This document shows, one piece after another, positions 42,908-51,903 of a stretch of DNA of 64,000 nucleotides. The notes beneath the pieces are model-generated. The model made no database searches, was not told the origin of the DNA, and saw nothing but the letters and a program-made list of their open reading frames with translations. The DNA lies in contig CAYUQT010000028.1 of assembly GCA_964446835.1 (NCBI GenBank), forward strand, positions 1 to 64,000, given 5' to 3'. Source of the DNA: CAYUQT01 sp964446835. GTDB lineage: Bacteria > Planctomycetota > Phycisphaerae > UBA1845 > JAFGLZ01. The translations under genes and the position numbers were made by a program. Every line of letters starts with the position of its first letter. Positions within the stretch are counted from its first letter, which is position 1.

Positions 42908-45110
42908 GAAGTTCAGGACGGATACGCTTCGGGCCCTGGGCAACACCCTTCTCGGGTGCACCATGGATCGTGCGACGCGCCGTCAGGACGATGCCCGCAA
43001 GGCCATCCTGCCCGAGTTGGGCGATCCCTGGGCAATGAAGGAACGGGCGGGCCGGTGTCGGGATGCTGCGTTGGATCGGGCCGATGAGCGGCTGGCGGAG
43101 CTGGCCGAGAACGTGCGCCGCCTGGGAGGCCAGGTGCATTTCGCCCTGGACGGGTCGGCCGCTTGCCAGATCGTTCATCAGATCGCCGCCCGCAATCGGT
43201 GCAAGCTCATCGTCAAGACCAAGAGCATGATCACCGAGGAGATCCATCTGAATTCCTATCTCGGCGATCGCGGGATCGAGGTGGTTGAGACCGATCTGGG
43301 CGAGTACATCATTCAACTCGCTGATGAACCGCCGTCACATATCCTGGGCCCGGCCTGTCACAAGACGGCGGCTCAGGTGGCCGAATTGTTCAAAGACAAG
43401 CTGGGTGTGCCGTATACCGAAGACCCGCAGGCCCTGGCCGGCGCGGCAAGGGGGATTCTGCGAGACAAGTTCCGCCAGGCGGACATGGGCATCACGGGGT
43501 GTAACTTCGCCGTGGCCGAGACCGGTCAGATCGTTGTCGTAACCAATGAGGGCAACGGTCGGTTCGTCACGTCGCGTCCCCGCGTGCTCGTGACGGTCGT
43601 GGGCATGGAGAAGGTCATCGGCGGGCTGGATGACCTGGCGGTGCTGCTCAAGGTGCTCGGCCGGTGCGCCACCGGGCAAAGGAGCAGCGTCTACACGAAT
43701 CTGACGGCCGGTCCTCGCCGTCCCGGTGATGCGGACGGCCCGGAGGAGTTCCACCTGATCGTCGTGGACAACGGGCGATCGTCGATCCTGGCGGGGCGCT
43801 ACCGGCAACTGCTGCGCTGCATTCGCTGCGGGGCCTGCCTGAATGCCTGCCCCGTCTACCGCAAGATCGGCGGTCATGCCTACAGCAGCGTCTATGTCGG
43901 TCCGATCGGACAGTTGCTGACCCCTCTGCTGGAGTCGGCGGCCGCCCGGGAGGACTTCCCGCAGGCGTGTACGTTGTGTGAGTCATGCCGCGACGCCTGT
44001 CCGGTACGCATCGAACTGCCGGAGATGTTCATCCTGATGCGCGACGAGAGCGTCCGTCGGTGTCGGGTGTCACTGGCTCAGAGACTGGGCTTCAGGCTGT
44101 GGGCCTGGGTGATGCGACACCCCGTCCTGTATCGGCTCTCGTCACGTATGGCACGCGTCGGGTTGGCGATCGAGGCGCATGGCGGATGGGTCGAGCGGAT
44201 TCCCCCGGCGGGCGATCCGTGGACGGACGTCCGTGATCTCAAGCTCCCGGCCACTCGTCCGTTCCATCAGATATGGCGGCAGTCTCTGAGGGGCGGGGCG
44301 CCTCCGGTGGCAGGCACCGGGGGGCCTCCAGCACTGCCGGTCGGTTGCGGGTCCACAGCGTCCAGCGAGGTCGAGGAACGGCGCCCCCATCGTGAACCTG
44401 TGTCCGACGATTCAACGGGTGTCGGGTCGGCGTCCGAAACGGGTCACTCCTCGGAATCGGCGGAGTGCCCCCCGGAGACGTTCCTGGGGCGGGTTCGCCA
44501 TGCCTTGCGTGCTGTTCAGCGCGATCGGCTCCCGGCGGCTCCGGAGGAGTCGCGACGGGTATCGTCGAACGAAGACCTCCTGGCGTTGTTCACACAGAAG
44601 TCGCAGGAGCTTCATGTGGGCGTTCACGATGCGGCCGACGCCGCGCGGGCAGTGGCCGTCGTGGCCGCCATTGTGAGCGAGGCGCACGGGGTTCGGGCCG
44701 TGATGGCCGACGAAGGGGTCCTGAGCATTCCCGCCTTGACTGCGAGCCTTTCGACGGTGGGTTGCTCGCTGACGGTGCTGAGTGAGGGGACGGGCCTCGC
44801 GCCGAGCTTCGGTGCCGATGTGGGCATCACGCTGGCCGAACTGGCGATCGCCGAGACCGGTGCCGTCGTTCTGGAGAGCGGGGGTCCCAGGCGTCGGCTG
44901 ACTGGGCTCGCACCACCGATCCACATTGCAGTTCTACCGAAGGATCGCATCGTGGCCGACTTGCTCGACTGGGCTGCCTGGTCGCGCCGCCGTCCTGTTC
45001 AGGCGAGTCAGACGATGATTGCCGGCCCGAGTAAAACAGCGGACATCGAGCTGAATCTGGTCACGGGGATGCATGCTCCCGGCGTCGTTCATGTCATTCT
45101 GATGGGATAG
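42900..45110 (+). CDS. Fused LutB-LutC lactate utilisation protein
   Basis: A 736-residue protein combining two usual subunits. Residues about 1-470 match LutB/LldF: the N-terminal catalytic-like domain and two 4Fe-4S motifs, CIRCGACLNACP and CTLCESCRDACP. A linker of about 100 residues, low-complexity and Pro/Ser/Glu-rich, follows. Residues about 560-736 match LutC/LldG (DUF162), with ITLAELAIAETGAVVLESGG. The GTG start at 42900 has GGAG upstream. With lutA it makes a complete lactate-oxidising complex from two polypeptides. Confidence 0.9.
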   Translation: MGEKFRTDTLRALGNTLLGCTMDRATRRQDDARKAILPELGDPWAMKERAGRCRDAALDRADERLAELAENVRRLGGQVHFALDGSAACQIVHQIAARNRCKLIVKTKSMITEEIHLNSYLGDRGIEVVETDLGEYIIQLADEPPSHILGPACHKTAAQVAELFKDKLGVPYTEDPQALAGAARGILRDKFRQADMGITGCNFAVAETGQIVVVTNEGNGRFVTSRPRVLVTVVGMEKVIGGLDDLAVLLKVLGRCATGQRSSVYTNLTAGPRRPGDADGPEEFHLIVVDNGRSSILAGRYRQLLRCIRCGACLNACPVYRKIGGHAYSSVYVGPIGQLLTPLLESAAAREDFPQACTLCESCRDACPVRIELPEMFILMRDESVRRCRVSLAQRLGFRLWAWVMRHPVLYRLSSRMARVGLAIEAHGGWVERIPPAGDPWTDVRDLKLPATRPFHQIWRQSLRGGAPPVAGTGGPPALPVGCGSTASSEVEERRPHREPVSDDSTGVGSASETGHSSESAECPPETFLGRVRHALRAVQRDRLPAAPEESRRVSSNEDLLALFTQKSQELHVGVHDAADAARAVAVVAAIVSEAHGVRAVMADEGVLSIPALTASLSTVGCSLTVLSEGTGLAPSFGADVGITLAELAIAETGAVVLESGGPRRRLTGLAPPIHIAVLPKDRIVADLLDWAAWSRRRPVQASQTMIAGPSKTADIELNLVTGMHAPGVVHVILMG

Positions 45111-45195
45111 TGCCTGACTATTGGGCGGTCTTTCGACGTGGGTTTGGATCGAGGATTCGCAGAAGAAGGGGCGATTCGCCCGGGCAGCGTGCCGG

Positions 45196-45753
45196 TCAGG
45201 CAGTCCCAAACACCGCATCGAGCCTGAGAGAGAAGCCCGGCAGTGTCGGTTCGTCGCGAAGCTCATCGGCATTTCGATACCGAAGGACACGGTTGTCGGC
45301 ACGATACACTGCGATGGTACGGTTCGGAGGATCGACGACCCACACCGACGTCGCACCGGCCGCCAGCCATTGGTCAACCTTGACCGTGACATCGGACAGC
45401 GAGTCGGATGGGGAAACCACTTCGATCGCCAGATCGGGTGGTCCAGGGAAGAAGCCTCTCGGCAGGTTTCCTTGCGTCAGGCGATCCTTGCGCACGAATG
45501 CGACATCCGGGGCGCGGACCGTGTCGGGATTCCGCTCGATGATGAAACCGGTATCCGTTGCGAAGACCTTGCCAAGATTGTGTGCGTCAACAAAGACCAT
45601 GACATGAAGGAGGAGCCTGGCTGCTACATCCCCATGTTCTGCGCCGGCCGGTGCCATGTGGATGATCTCTCCTCGAATCAGTTCGCAGCGTCCGATGTCC
45701 CCCATGGCGGACAGTGTTTCGGCGGTAACGGGTGTTGTGGCGACACTACTCAT
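45196..45753 (-). CDS. Uma2-family nuclease-like protein
   Basis: A 185-residue protein with the PD-(D/E)XK-like fold of the Uma2 family, abundant in Planctomycetota and Cyanobacteria. Motifs are RAPDVAFV (Asp of the active site), PPDLAIEVVSPSD (Glu) and the VKVDQWLAAGATSVWVVDP segment (Lys equivalent). The biological role is unknown. It lies opposite to the flanking genes, an isolated insertion between the Lut and symporter genes. Confidence 0.9.
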   Translation of the reverse strand: MSSVATTPVTAETLSAMGDIGRCELIRGEIIHMAPAGAEHGDVAARLLLHVMVFVDAHNLGKVFATDTGFIIERNPDTVRAPDVAFVRKDRLTQGNLPRGFFPGPPDLAIEVVSPSDSLSDVTVKVDQWLAAGATSVWVVDPPNRTIAVYRADNRVLRYRNADELRDEPTLPGFSLRLDAVFGTA

Positions 45754-45922
45754 GAATCACCTCGTCCATCATCGCCATTATAGCCGACGGTGCGAAACGC
45801 TGCGATACGGAAGACGAGTTACCCGTCGACATCCCCGACGGGCGAATAAGCTGGACAAGCAGCCCGCGCTGCCGGACAATCCCTGCTCATCTTTCTTTGC
45901 CCCTGAGAGGGAGCGTGAAACC

Positions 45923-47560
45923 ATGCTGGCAGTGTTTACGAGTGTGGACTGGGTCATCGTGGTGGCCTACATCCTTGTCGGCAGCCTGCCGGGGTTCCTG
46001 CTGCGCAAGTATGTTCGAGGTCAGGCCGACTTCCTGGTGGCCGGCCGGACGCTGTCCATCTTCCTGGCCACAGCAACCCTGACCGCGACGGAACTGGGCC
46101 TGATCACCGTGATGTACTTCGCCCAGCAGGGGTTCATTCTGGGCTTCTCGTCCTTCGTCATCGGCCTGATCGCCTTTATCACTACGATGTTCGTGGGCAT
46201 CACCGGATTCATGGTTGCCGGCTTCCGCGCGTCCGGGGTCACCACCTTCGCCGAGTACTATGAGAAGCGATACTGCCGCAGTCTGAGGGTGATCGGCGGA
46301 TTCATCCTGGCGATGGCAGGCATCCTCAACTATGGCGTCTTCCTTCGCGTGGAGGCGGAGTTCGTCCGCATCATCAGTGGCATCCCCGATATGGTGCTGC
46401 CTATGGGCGGATCGGGCGTCTCTCTGCCATCGCTTCAGCTCGTGATGACCGCCCTCGTGTTGCTCGTGCTGGGCTACACGTTGCTGGGGGGCATGGTATC
46501 GGTGGTGGTGACCGACTACATCCAGTTCGTGGTCCTGACGGCGGGCATGGCCGTTGCCACCTGGTACGTCCTGTTCAATGATGCCAGCGGCGGCGTGGCG
46601 GGCATGATCGAGGCAGTCCACAAGAGCCGACCGGGTTACGGCATCAGCCCGTTCCAGCGGGTGGCAAGCCCCGAAGGGGTCATGCTGGGGATGGGCAGCG
46701 TCTTCGTGATCTGGCAGGTGATGCACTGGACCGCCAACTCATGCTGGCAGACACAGGCCTTTCGTACCGCCGCCACGGAAAACCCGAGAACCGCCAAGGT
46801 CATGTGGTGCCTGACCGCGGTGAACTATTTCGGCCGGGCGATGATCCCCATGCTGTGGGGGGTCGGCGCCCTGGCGTTCTTCACGCGTCGCGGGGCGGAT
46901 CTGGCCAAGGTCAATAACATGCAGGCAATGCCGGACTATCTGGCCGCCGTCCTGCCCACGGGCGTATCCGGCCTGCTGCTGGCAGGCATGTTGGCCGCCC
47001 TGATGTCCACGCACAGCAGCTATCTGCTGGCATGGAGTGGTGTGCTGACCGAAGACCTCCTCGCGCCGGTCGCCCGTTCGATGGGGGTCGAGCTGAAGGA
47101 CAAGACGCGTCTACGGATCACGCGGGTTTTCATCGTCATGCTGGGCGTCTACCTGCTGGTGTTTGGCCTGTGGTATCAGGTCAAGAGCAACGTCTTCAAC
47201 TTCCTGGCAATGACGGGTTCGATGTACTTCGCCGGGGCGGCCACCCTGCTGGCCTTTGGCCTCTACTGGAAGCGGGCGAACAGTTGCGGGGGCTACTGTG
47301 GGTTGATCGGCGGTGCCTTGCCGGGGTTCGTCTGTCTGATGAGTCACATCCTTGCCCTGATTGTGGAACCGAATCTCATGGAGAAGGGGCACAAGGCCGT
47401 CTCCTGGATCGCCAGGTTCAGCGGGCGAATGACCGAAGACTGGATCGGGCTGATCAGCTATCCCCTGGCGATCGGAGGCATGGTGGCCGGCTCGCTCATC
47501 TATGAACGGCTGCGGTCGAATCGGAAGGGGGCCGAGCCGTGTGGGGTGAAAGGCTCGTGA
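45923..47560 (+). CDS. Sodium:solute symporter (SSS family)
   Basis: A 545-residue transporter with about 13-14 transmembrane segments. Family features are VAGRTLSIFLATATLTATE (sodium-site region), GVTTFAEYYEKRY, VVVTDYIQFVVLTAG and the LLLAGMLAALMSTHSSYLLAWS segment that forms sodium-site residues. The ATG at 45923 is preceded by GGGAG; the frame is open upstream by 89 residues of shadow sequence. The nearby lactate-utilisation genes make a monocarboxylate substrate possible, but this is inference. A small membrane ORF follows. Confidence 0.92.
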   Translation: MLAVFTSVDWVIVVAYILVGSLPGFLLRKYVRGQADFLVAGRTLSIFLATATLTATELGLITVMYFAQQGFILGFSSFVIGLIAFITTMFVGITGFMVAGFRASGVTTFAEYYEKRYCRSLRVIGGFILAMAGILNYGVFLRVEAEFVRIISGIPDMVLPMGGSGVSLPSLQLVMTALVLLVLGYTLLGGMVSVVVTDYIQFVVLTAGMAVATWYVLFNDASGGVAGMIEAVHKSRPGYGISPFQRVASPEGVMLGMGSVFVIWQVMHWTANSCWQTQAFRTAATENPRTAKVMWCLTAVNYFGRAMIPMLWGVGALAFFTRRGADLAKVNNMQAMPDYLAAVLPTGVSGLLLAGMLAALMSTHSSYLLAWSGVLTEDLLAPVARSMGVELKDKTRLRITRVFIVMLGVYLLVFGLWYQVKSNVFNFLAMTGSMYFAGAATLLAFGLYWKRANSCGGYCGLIGGALPGFVCLMSHILALIVEPNLMEKGHKAVSWIARFSGRMTEDWIGLISYPLAIGGMVAGSLIYERLRSNRKGAEPCGVKGS

Positions 47561-47643
47561 CGCCGTGGGCCGATGAGCCGTTGCATCATCGAGCCGAGGT
47601 ATGATGTGCGTGTGTTTTCGTTTTCCATGCAGGAGCCTCTCGA

Positions 47644-47811
47644 ATGACACTCGTCGACTTCTGGGTCTACCTGATGTACACGGCGGCGATCAGCTACTTC
47701 GGATTGGGGATCGTCATCACCATCGGCGGATGGTTTGATGTCTGGCAGATGCTTCGTCGGTTGAATGAGGAGCATCGTGCTGCGTCTCAGGAGAGCCCTT
47801 CACGAGAGTAA
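47644..47811 (+). CDS. 55-aa membrane protein after the symporter
   Basis: A short gene of 55 codons with a strong AGGAG site 8 nt upstream. It has one hydrophobic helix (VYLMYTAAISYFGLGIVITI) and a short basic tail (GWFDVWQMLRRLNEE). The position 83 nt behind an SSS transporter and this layout fit a symporter small accessory protein, a short subunit known beside several SSS transporters. It has no similarity I can name with certainty, so the role is inference from context. Confidence 0.7.
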   Translation: MTLVDFWVYLMYTAAISYFGLGIVITIGGWFDVWQMLRRLNEEHRAASQESPSRE

Positions 47812-48054
47812 GAATCTCCACGGGCCTCTGCGCCCTGCGCAGTGCTAAAGGCCTTTGATCCGCCTTTGCTCGAGACATGCGGTACGATCGACCAACAGTA
47901 TATTGTAGAATTCCAGTGGCTGCTCGGAGTGTTCGCGGCTTGTGTATTCGCAACCTATTGGACTACTGTCCCCAGAGGAATCTGTTGGATAAGAGTGGGG
48001 GATACAGTTTTTTCAGTTGGTGCAACTCCTTGTTCGGAAATTAGTTGCAACTAG

Positions 48055-48107
48055 GTTAGTGGTTACTATTGACACCCCTTGTCAGGTTCCGAATTGGCCG
48101 CTAGACT
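48055..48107 (+). promoter_or_regulatory. Prepilin-array promoter copy 1
   Basis: GTTAGT box at 48055-48060, then CCCCTTGTC (48075-48083). The -35 is TTGTCA (48079-48084), the spacer is 17 nt, and the -10 is TAGACT (48102-48107). It lies about 170 nt before the ATG at 48284. The same arrangement recurs before every prepilin gene of the array. Confidence 0.8.
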
Positions 48108-48152
48108 CAATTGGAGTATCTTGAGGTGCTGGCCAGATCTGGTCGTTGGAAT

Positions 48153-48181
48153 CGATTTACACCTCCTTGGATAGCGAAGGG
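48153..48181 (+). promoter_or_regulatory. Leader element, copy A
   Basis: A 29-nt segment matching the leader elements at 49770-49798 and 53380-53408 at about 20 of 29 positions. It begins 51 nt after the -10 start, as in the other copies. The short helix seen in the other two copies is not preserved here. Confidence 0.4.
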
Positions 48182-48283
48182 ATGAGTGTTAGTCCACGAT
48201 AGACGGATTCGGCAGGCCTCATTAATTGGGGTAGGATGATTATGACTGGTCTTTCCAGACGAACCGAGACGAAAGGAGATTGT

Positions 48284-49315
48284 ATGAGACGTTCTGTGCG
48301 TGGAAGGTTCGCAGCTGGTCGAGGGGGGTTCACCCTCATCGAGCTGTTGGTGGTGGTCGCGATCATCGCACTGCTGATTTCGATCCTGCTGCCGTCGCTG
48401 GGCCAGGCGCGAGCTCAATCGAGGAATACGCTGTGCGCGACGCGGATCGCTCAGATAACCAAGGGGATGATACTCTACAGCAACGACTACGATGAAACAC
48501 CGCCTTTCATTGGCATCGGTTTCGAGAACTGTGGGCAGACGGGCAAAACGTACGAAGGTAAAGATCGATGGACGTTCTGGGCCGACCAGGAGACGTGGTG
48601 CCTCCCTGGCGGGACGCAGGGGTGGGTCCAGAACAACTGCTACATGATTCCGCAGAAGGACTGGCCAGACTACTGCAAGGTGGAGAACGGCAGTCTGTTT
48701 GCCTACACCAAGTTTGCCAACCTCTACCGGTGTCCGGAGTTCGAGCGGGTTCCCGGCAAAGACCAGGAGATGTACAACTACACGCGTGCAGTCACCGGCA
48801 GGAAGGTCCTTTCGAGTTTCATGAATGATCCCGGTGTGACCAGTACGTTCGAGCCCGGGCCGATTCTGAAGCTGAGTTCGGTCTACGCGGCCTCGCAGAT
48901 GTTCATGATGTTCGATGAGCAGTGGGACTTCCACTGTGCGACAATCGTTGAAAACCGCGGCGTTGCGGACTTCTTGAGCGGCTATTGGATGCGGATGGAT
49001 ATGATGAACGGTGTGATCGGCGACATGATCGGGTCATACCACGGCCAACTCAGCAAGAAGATCCAGCATCAGCTTGTTAAGATGAACAAGAGCGGTAATG
49101 TTAGCTTTTATGATGGGCATGTCGAGATGATTCAGGACCCATTCCCCTGGCGCAATTTCGTCGAAGGCAGCGGCGGCCTTTCGGATTGGGCTACTTTGGC
49201 AGCCGACCAGAACGCCTTGCACGTGATTGACATCCTCCTCCAGGCACTCTATGCCCAGAGGGGGGCTGGCTTCACGCATGCCCAGATCGTATCTCTGCTG
49301 CTGGGTGGGGGGTAA
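48284..49315 (+). CDS. Prepilin-type secreted protein, array member 1
   Basis: A 343-residue protein with a class III (type IV pilin-like) signal: a basic leader ending Gly14-Gly15, then Phe16 and GFTLIELLVVVAIIALLI, with Glu at +5. After removal of 15 residues by prepilin peptidase it would be a membrane-anchored pseudopilin. The C-terminal globular domain ends with FYDGHVEM, a form of the planctomycete H-X9-DG processing-associated motif. Here the His is replaced by Met. It shares CPEFERVPGK with member 5 more than with members 2-4. AAAGGAG precedes the ATG. A strong terminator follows at 49358. Confidence 0.92.
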   Translation: MRRSVRGRFAAGRGGFTLIELLVVVAIIALLISILLPSLGQARAQSRNTLCATRIAQITKGMILYSNDYDETPPFIGIGFENCGQTGKTYEGKDRWTFWADQETWCLPGGTQGWVQNNCYMIPQKDWPDYCKVENGSLFAYTKFANLYRCPEFERVPGKDQEMYNYTRAVTGRKVLSSFMNDPGVTSTFEPGPILKLSSVYAASQMFMMFDEQWDFHCATIVENRGVADFLSGYWMRMDMMNGVIGDMIGSYHGQLSKKIQHQLVKMNKSGNVSFYDGHVEMIQDPFPWRNFVEGSGGLSDWATLAADQNALHVIDILLQALYAQRGAGFTHAQIVSLLLGGG

Positions 49316-49357
49316 CGGATCGTTCGCGGTCCGATCGGACATTGTTGCCGACGTCTT

Positions 49358-49404
49358 GAACACACGCCCTGTCTCTTCGACAGACAGGGCGTGTTCATTT
49401 TGTT
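49358..49404 (+). terminator. Terminator after prepilin member 1
   Basis: GAACACACGCCCTGTCT (49358-49374) pairs with AGACAGGGCGTGTTC (ending 49395) with a two-base bulge, followed by ATTTTGTT. This is a strong intrinsic terminator. Confidence 0.85.
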
Positions 49405-49667
49405 GAATCACAGTGGCCCAGGACCCTCTGGCAGAAAGTAATCGTGGCACAACGCTGGGCATCCGTCCGATCAGTTTTGCCGTCAAATGGGGCCAGGGTG
49501 TCGCTGGAGGGGGAAAGCCACGAATCGGTGGTCACCTCAGTTGGCGGTCATCAGGGTGTCTTCCCCCTTCCTGAGCTACCGCCCGCAGAGAAGTGTGAGG
49601 GATTTGTTTGGGCAAACCGAAGGTTGATACTGGCGTAACAACTTACCAGTAATATAGTTACAGTTAA

Positions 49668-49721
49668 GTTAGTACATATCATATCAGACCCCTTGTCTGA
49701 GTGGGGACGGAGGTGTATACT
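49668..49721 (+). promoter_or_regulatory. Orphan prepilin-array promoter copy 2a
   Basis: GTTAGT (49668-49673), CCCCTTGTC (49689-49697), TTGTCT-N17-TATACT (-35 at 49693, -10 at 49716-49721). It is the best match of the set at -10. The nearest prepilin start downstream is 500 nt away, beyond another full promoter, so it has no gene of its own. Confidence 0.75.
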
Positions 49722-49769
49722 TCCGTGGCACACTTGGGGGTGGCAAGTGACGGGTTTTGCTACTGCAGT

Positions 49770-49798
49770 CGATGTATCCATCCGTGGTCATCGAGGGG
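49770..49798 (+). promoter_or_regulatory. Leader element, copy B
   Basis: This 29-nt segment matches 53380-53408 at 23 of 29 positions and starts 54 nt after the -10. CGATG and CATCG at its ends form a 5-bp helix. In the other copy the ends are CGGTG and CACCG, so the central pair changes from A-T to G-C on both sides. This compensatory change suggests a conserved RNA hairpin. Confidence 0.45.
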
Positions 49799-50018
49799 AT
49801 TTAGGGTAGCCCTGAGAATGGGGCCGGTGGTGTTCTAGGATCAGGGTTGTACGGATGGACGTACGTGACGGCCGAGATGAGTAGTAGGTAACATGGCCAA
49901 GAGAAACCTGTTGGTGCAAGGGATCATTATCGCCGACAGACGAATGGATTCAGTTTGGAGATGAAGCTCGGGAATAGATGCAGATGTAACTCACTTACTT
50001 ACCGATCCTTACACTGTT

Positions 50019-50070
50019 GTTAGTATCTGCTATTTTTCCGCTTGTCTGATGGAGTCCCTCTGCGTAGACT
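50019..50070 (+). promoter_or_regulatory. Prepilin-array promoter copy 2b
   Basis: GTTAGT (50019-50024), CCGCTTGTC (50038-50046), TTGTCT-N17-TAGACT (-35 at 50042, -10 at 50065-50070). It lies about 150 nt before the member-2 start. Confidence 0.8.
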
Positions 50071-50227
50071 AAGGTGAGAAGCCCTGGCTAGCCAGCCCTA
50101 ACATGGTTTTCGGGGCTGGGACGAGCCGGGGCGGCCGGGGGTCTTAAAGGGTGTGAATCCTCCAGTATTGGAGTAGGTTTAGACGTACCATAGGCAGTCT
50201 TTCGGGATCGAGATGAAAGGAGATTGT

Positions 50228-51301
50228 ATGAGTCGTTCTGTACGCGGAGGCCTCGAAAAGAGCCGGAGAGGCTTCACATTGATTGAACTGTTGGTGGTGG
50301 TTGCGATCATCGCACTGTTGATCTCGATCCTGTTGCCGTCGTTGGGGCAGGCGAGGGCCCAGTCCAGAACGACGCTTTGCGCCACGCGGATCGCCCAGGT
50401 AGCCAAGGCGATGATCATGTACTCCAACGACTATGACGAGACGCCGCCGTTCATGGATATGGGGCAGTCCGACTGGGACGATGCATTGCCCGGCAGCACC
50501 AAGAAGGATAAGTCCGGTGTGGACTTGGTCACCAACTGGGCCCGGTTGGAGAACTGGCTGATGCCGGACATGCCCGCACTGTGGGCGGCGAATCAGGGCA
50601 GCATCATCAGTTCGCCCGAGCAGGAAGTGGATGCCAAGGGCCTCATTCAACGCGGCAGCCTGTTTCCGTACATCCGGTTCGACGGTCTCTATCGTTGCCC
50701 CGACTTCGAACGGAAGCCCCGCGGTGGCCCCCACGCCCAGAGACTGTTCAACTACACGCGTAGCTGGGCTGGGCGCCGGTGTCTGTCCAGTCTCCTCAAG
50801 GATAAGGACGATTATAACGGTACGGACGTTGGCGATACCATTCGCGCGGGCAAGATCGTCAAGATGAGCCAGGCGTATGCTCCGTCCGGGTATTGGATGA
50901 TGATCGACGAGCAGTACGACAAGCACGTGGGAGGGGCGATGGAGGACTTTGACCCGCCGAACCCCGGTCCGGGCGGCATCGTGGGTTCGATGGCGGGCAT
51001 GCCGATGTGCGCCGACGTGGTCCACACGATCATCGGTGACGAGTTCGGCCAGTATCACGGTTCTAAGGGGCGTGTTCTCCAGACCGCTACTGCGACGAGT
51101 CAGATTCCCATGGTGGAGCAGGGCAGCATCGCCTTCTATGACGGTCACGTGTCCTTGTATCGTGACCCATTGCCAGGTCGAAAGGCTGATGGAGATATGG
51201 GCGGCCTCACTACCGAGATCAACTTCATCGTGGACATGGTCAAAGGCATGATCTTCTGTCAGCGAGGGATCGACCCCACGAACGTGACGCTTCCATTCTA
51301 G
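50228..51301 (+). CDS. Prepilin-type secreted protein, array member 2
   Basis: A 357-residue protein, start at 50228 after AAAGGAG. The leader is 15 residues and ends SRRG, followed by FTLIELLVVV. The mature domain shows YDETPPFMDMG, FDGLYRCPDFERKPR, NYTRSWAGR and near the end IAFYDGHVSLYRDP. It is almost identical over long stretches to member 3, more distant from members 1 and 5. A terminator hairpin follows. The function is unknown; pseudopilin or secreted surface protein are the plausible readings. Confidence 0.92.
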   Translation: MSRSVRGGLEKSRRGFTLIELLVVVAIIALLISILLPSLGQARAQSRTTLCATRIAQVAKAMIMYSNDYDETPPFMDMGQSDWDDALPGSTKKDKSGVDLVTNWARLENWLMPDMPALWAANQGSIISSPEQEVDAKGLIQRGSLFPYIRFDGLYRCPDFERKPRGGPHAQRLFNYTRSWAGRRCLSSLLKDKDDYNGTDVGDTIRAGKIVKMSQAYAPSGYWMMIDEQYDKHVGGAMEDFDPPNPGPGGIVGSMAGMPMCADVVHTIIGDEFGQYHGSKGRVLQTATATSQIPMVEQGSIAFYDGHVSLYRDPLPGRKADGDMGGLTTEINFIVDMVKGMIFCQRGIDPTNVTLPF

Positions 51302-51316
51302 CCTCCGTGAAGAGGG

Positions 51317-51406
51317 AACCAATCCCATGTGGGATTGGTTGTACGTCTCAGAGATGTCTACCGGCTGGATCGCGAGGTTAGGGCTCGCCATCCAGCCGTC
51401 TTCTTT
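51317..51406 (+). terminator. Double hairpin terminator after member 2
   Basis: The first hairpin is a near-perfect 11-bp stem AACCAATCCCA / TGGGATTGGTT (51317-51340). The second has CGGCTGGAT (51362-51370) paired with ATCCAGCCG (51390-51398), followed by TCTTCTTT, a good intrinsic terminator. Confidence 0.8.
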
Positions 51407-51682
51407 GGGTTGCACGCGAGGCAGTCCTGATTTCTTGACCGCCTCGCCGCCACTGTTTTGTCTGAGATCGATCCCCTGCATGATCCATCACCCAACCCGC
51501 ATCAACCTTCCTTGCCCTGGCGAACCGGGACGGGAGCAGTGCTCCAAGGCACCTACCTATGGCTCAGTGAGTGGCTTCGGCGTCATGTTTCACTACTACG
51601 GGCCAACGAATTAGCTGGACACCCGGACAATTCACGTTTTGGCATGATCCTAAGTCATTTGCTATCTTGATTTTGTAGGTTT

Positions 51683-51734
51683 GTTAGTCTGTGCTTCTTT
51701 ATCTCTTGTCTGATTCTCCTTCGATGCGTAGACT
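51683..51734 (+). promoter_or_regulatory. Prepilin-array promoter copy 3
   Basis: GTTAGT (51683-51688), TCTCTTGTC (51702-51710), TTGTCT-N17-TAGACT (-10 at 51729-51734). It lies about 165 nt before the member-3 start. Confidence 0.8.
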
Positions 51735-51903
51735 TACTCTGAAACAGGTCTGAGTATGGGTGGTCTCGGTCTTCTGAATCGAGCGGCCCATATGAGCTCA
51801 GCGACAGAGGGTGGCCGACGAGAAGGCGGATGTCCCCTGTTGCGGGAGTAGGGTTGAAACAAGTCGTGGGTTTTCGCCGAAGATTGATTTGAAAGGAGAG
51901 AGT

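Larger units (their letters stand above)
47812..48283. other. AT-rich intergenic region and leader of the first prepilin unit
   Basis: No gene is seen. The region carries the inverted repeats AGTTG-GTG-CAACT (48015-48027) and the palindrome TAGTTGCAACTA (48042-48053), then the GTTAGT box (48055-48060), promoter and leader described separately. The two repeats share the same half-sites and could be binding sites for one dimeric regulator. Confidence 0.6.
49316..50227. other. 912-nt intergenic region with an extra promoter unit
   Basis: This gap, much longer than the others in the array, holds the member-1 terminator, promoter copies 2a and 2b and their leaders. No prepilin ORF follows copy 2a. 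A 23-codon frame at 49893 has no recognisable character. I see no pseudogene fragment by eye. Confidence 0.6.
51302..51903. other. 602-nt intergenic region between members 2 and 3
   Basis: It holds two hairpins after member 2, then about 270 nt with no signal I recognise, then promoter copy 3 and a leader. The leader has GGGAGTAGGGTT about 55 nt before the ATG, similar to GGAGTAGGTTT in the member-2 leader. Confidence 0.55.

Noticed and set aside
49893..49964. 23-codon ORF after orphan promoter 2a
   Set aside because: Very short, no ribosome-binding site and no prepilin features; not evidence of a gene remnant.
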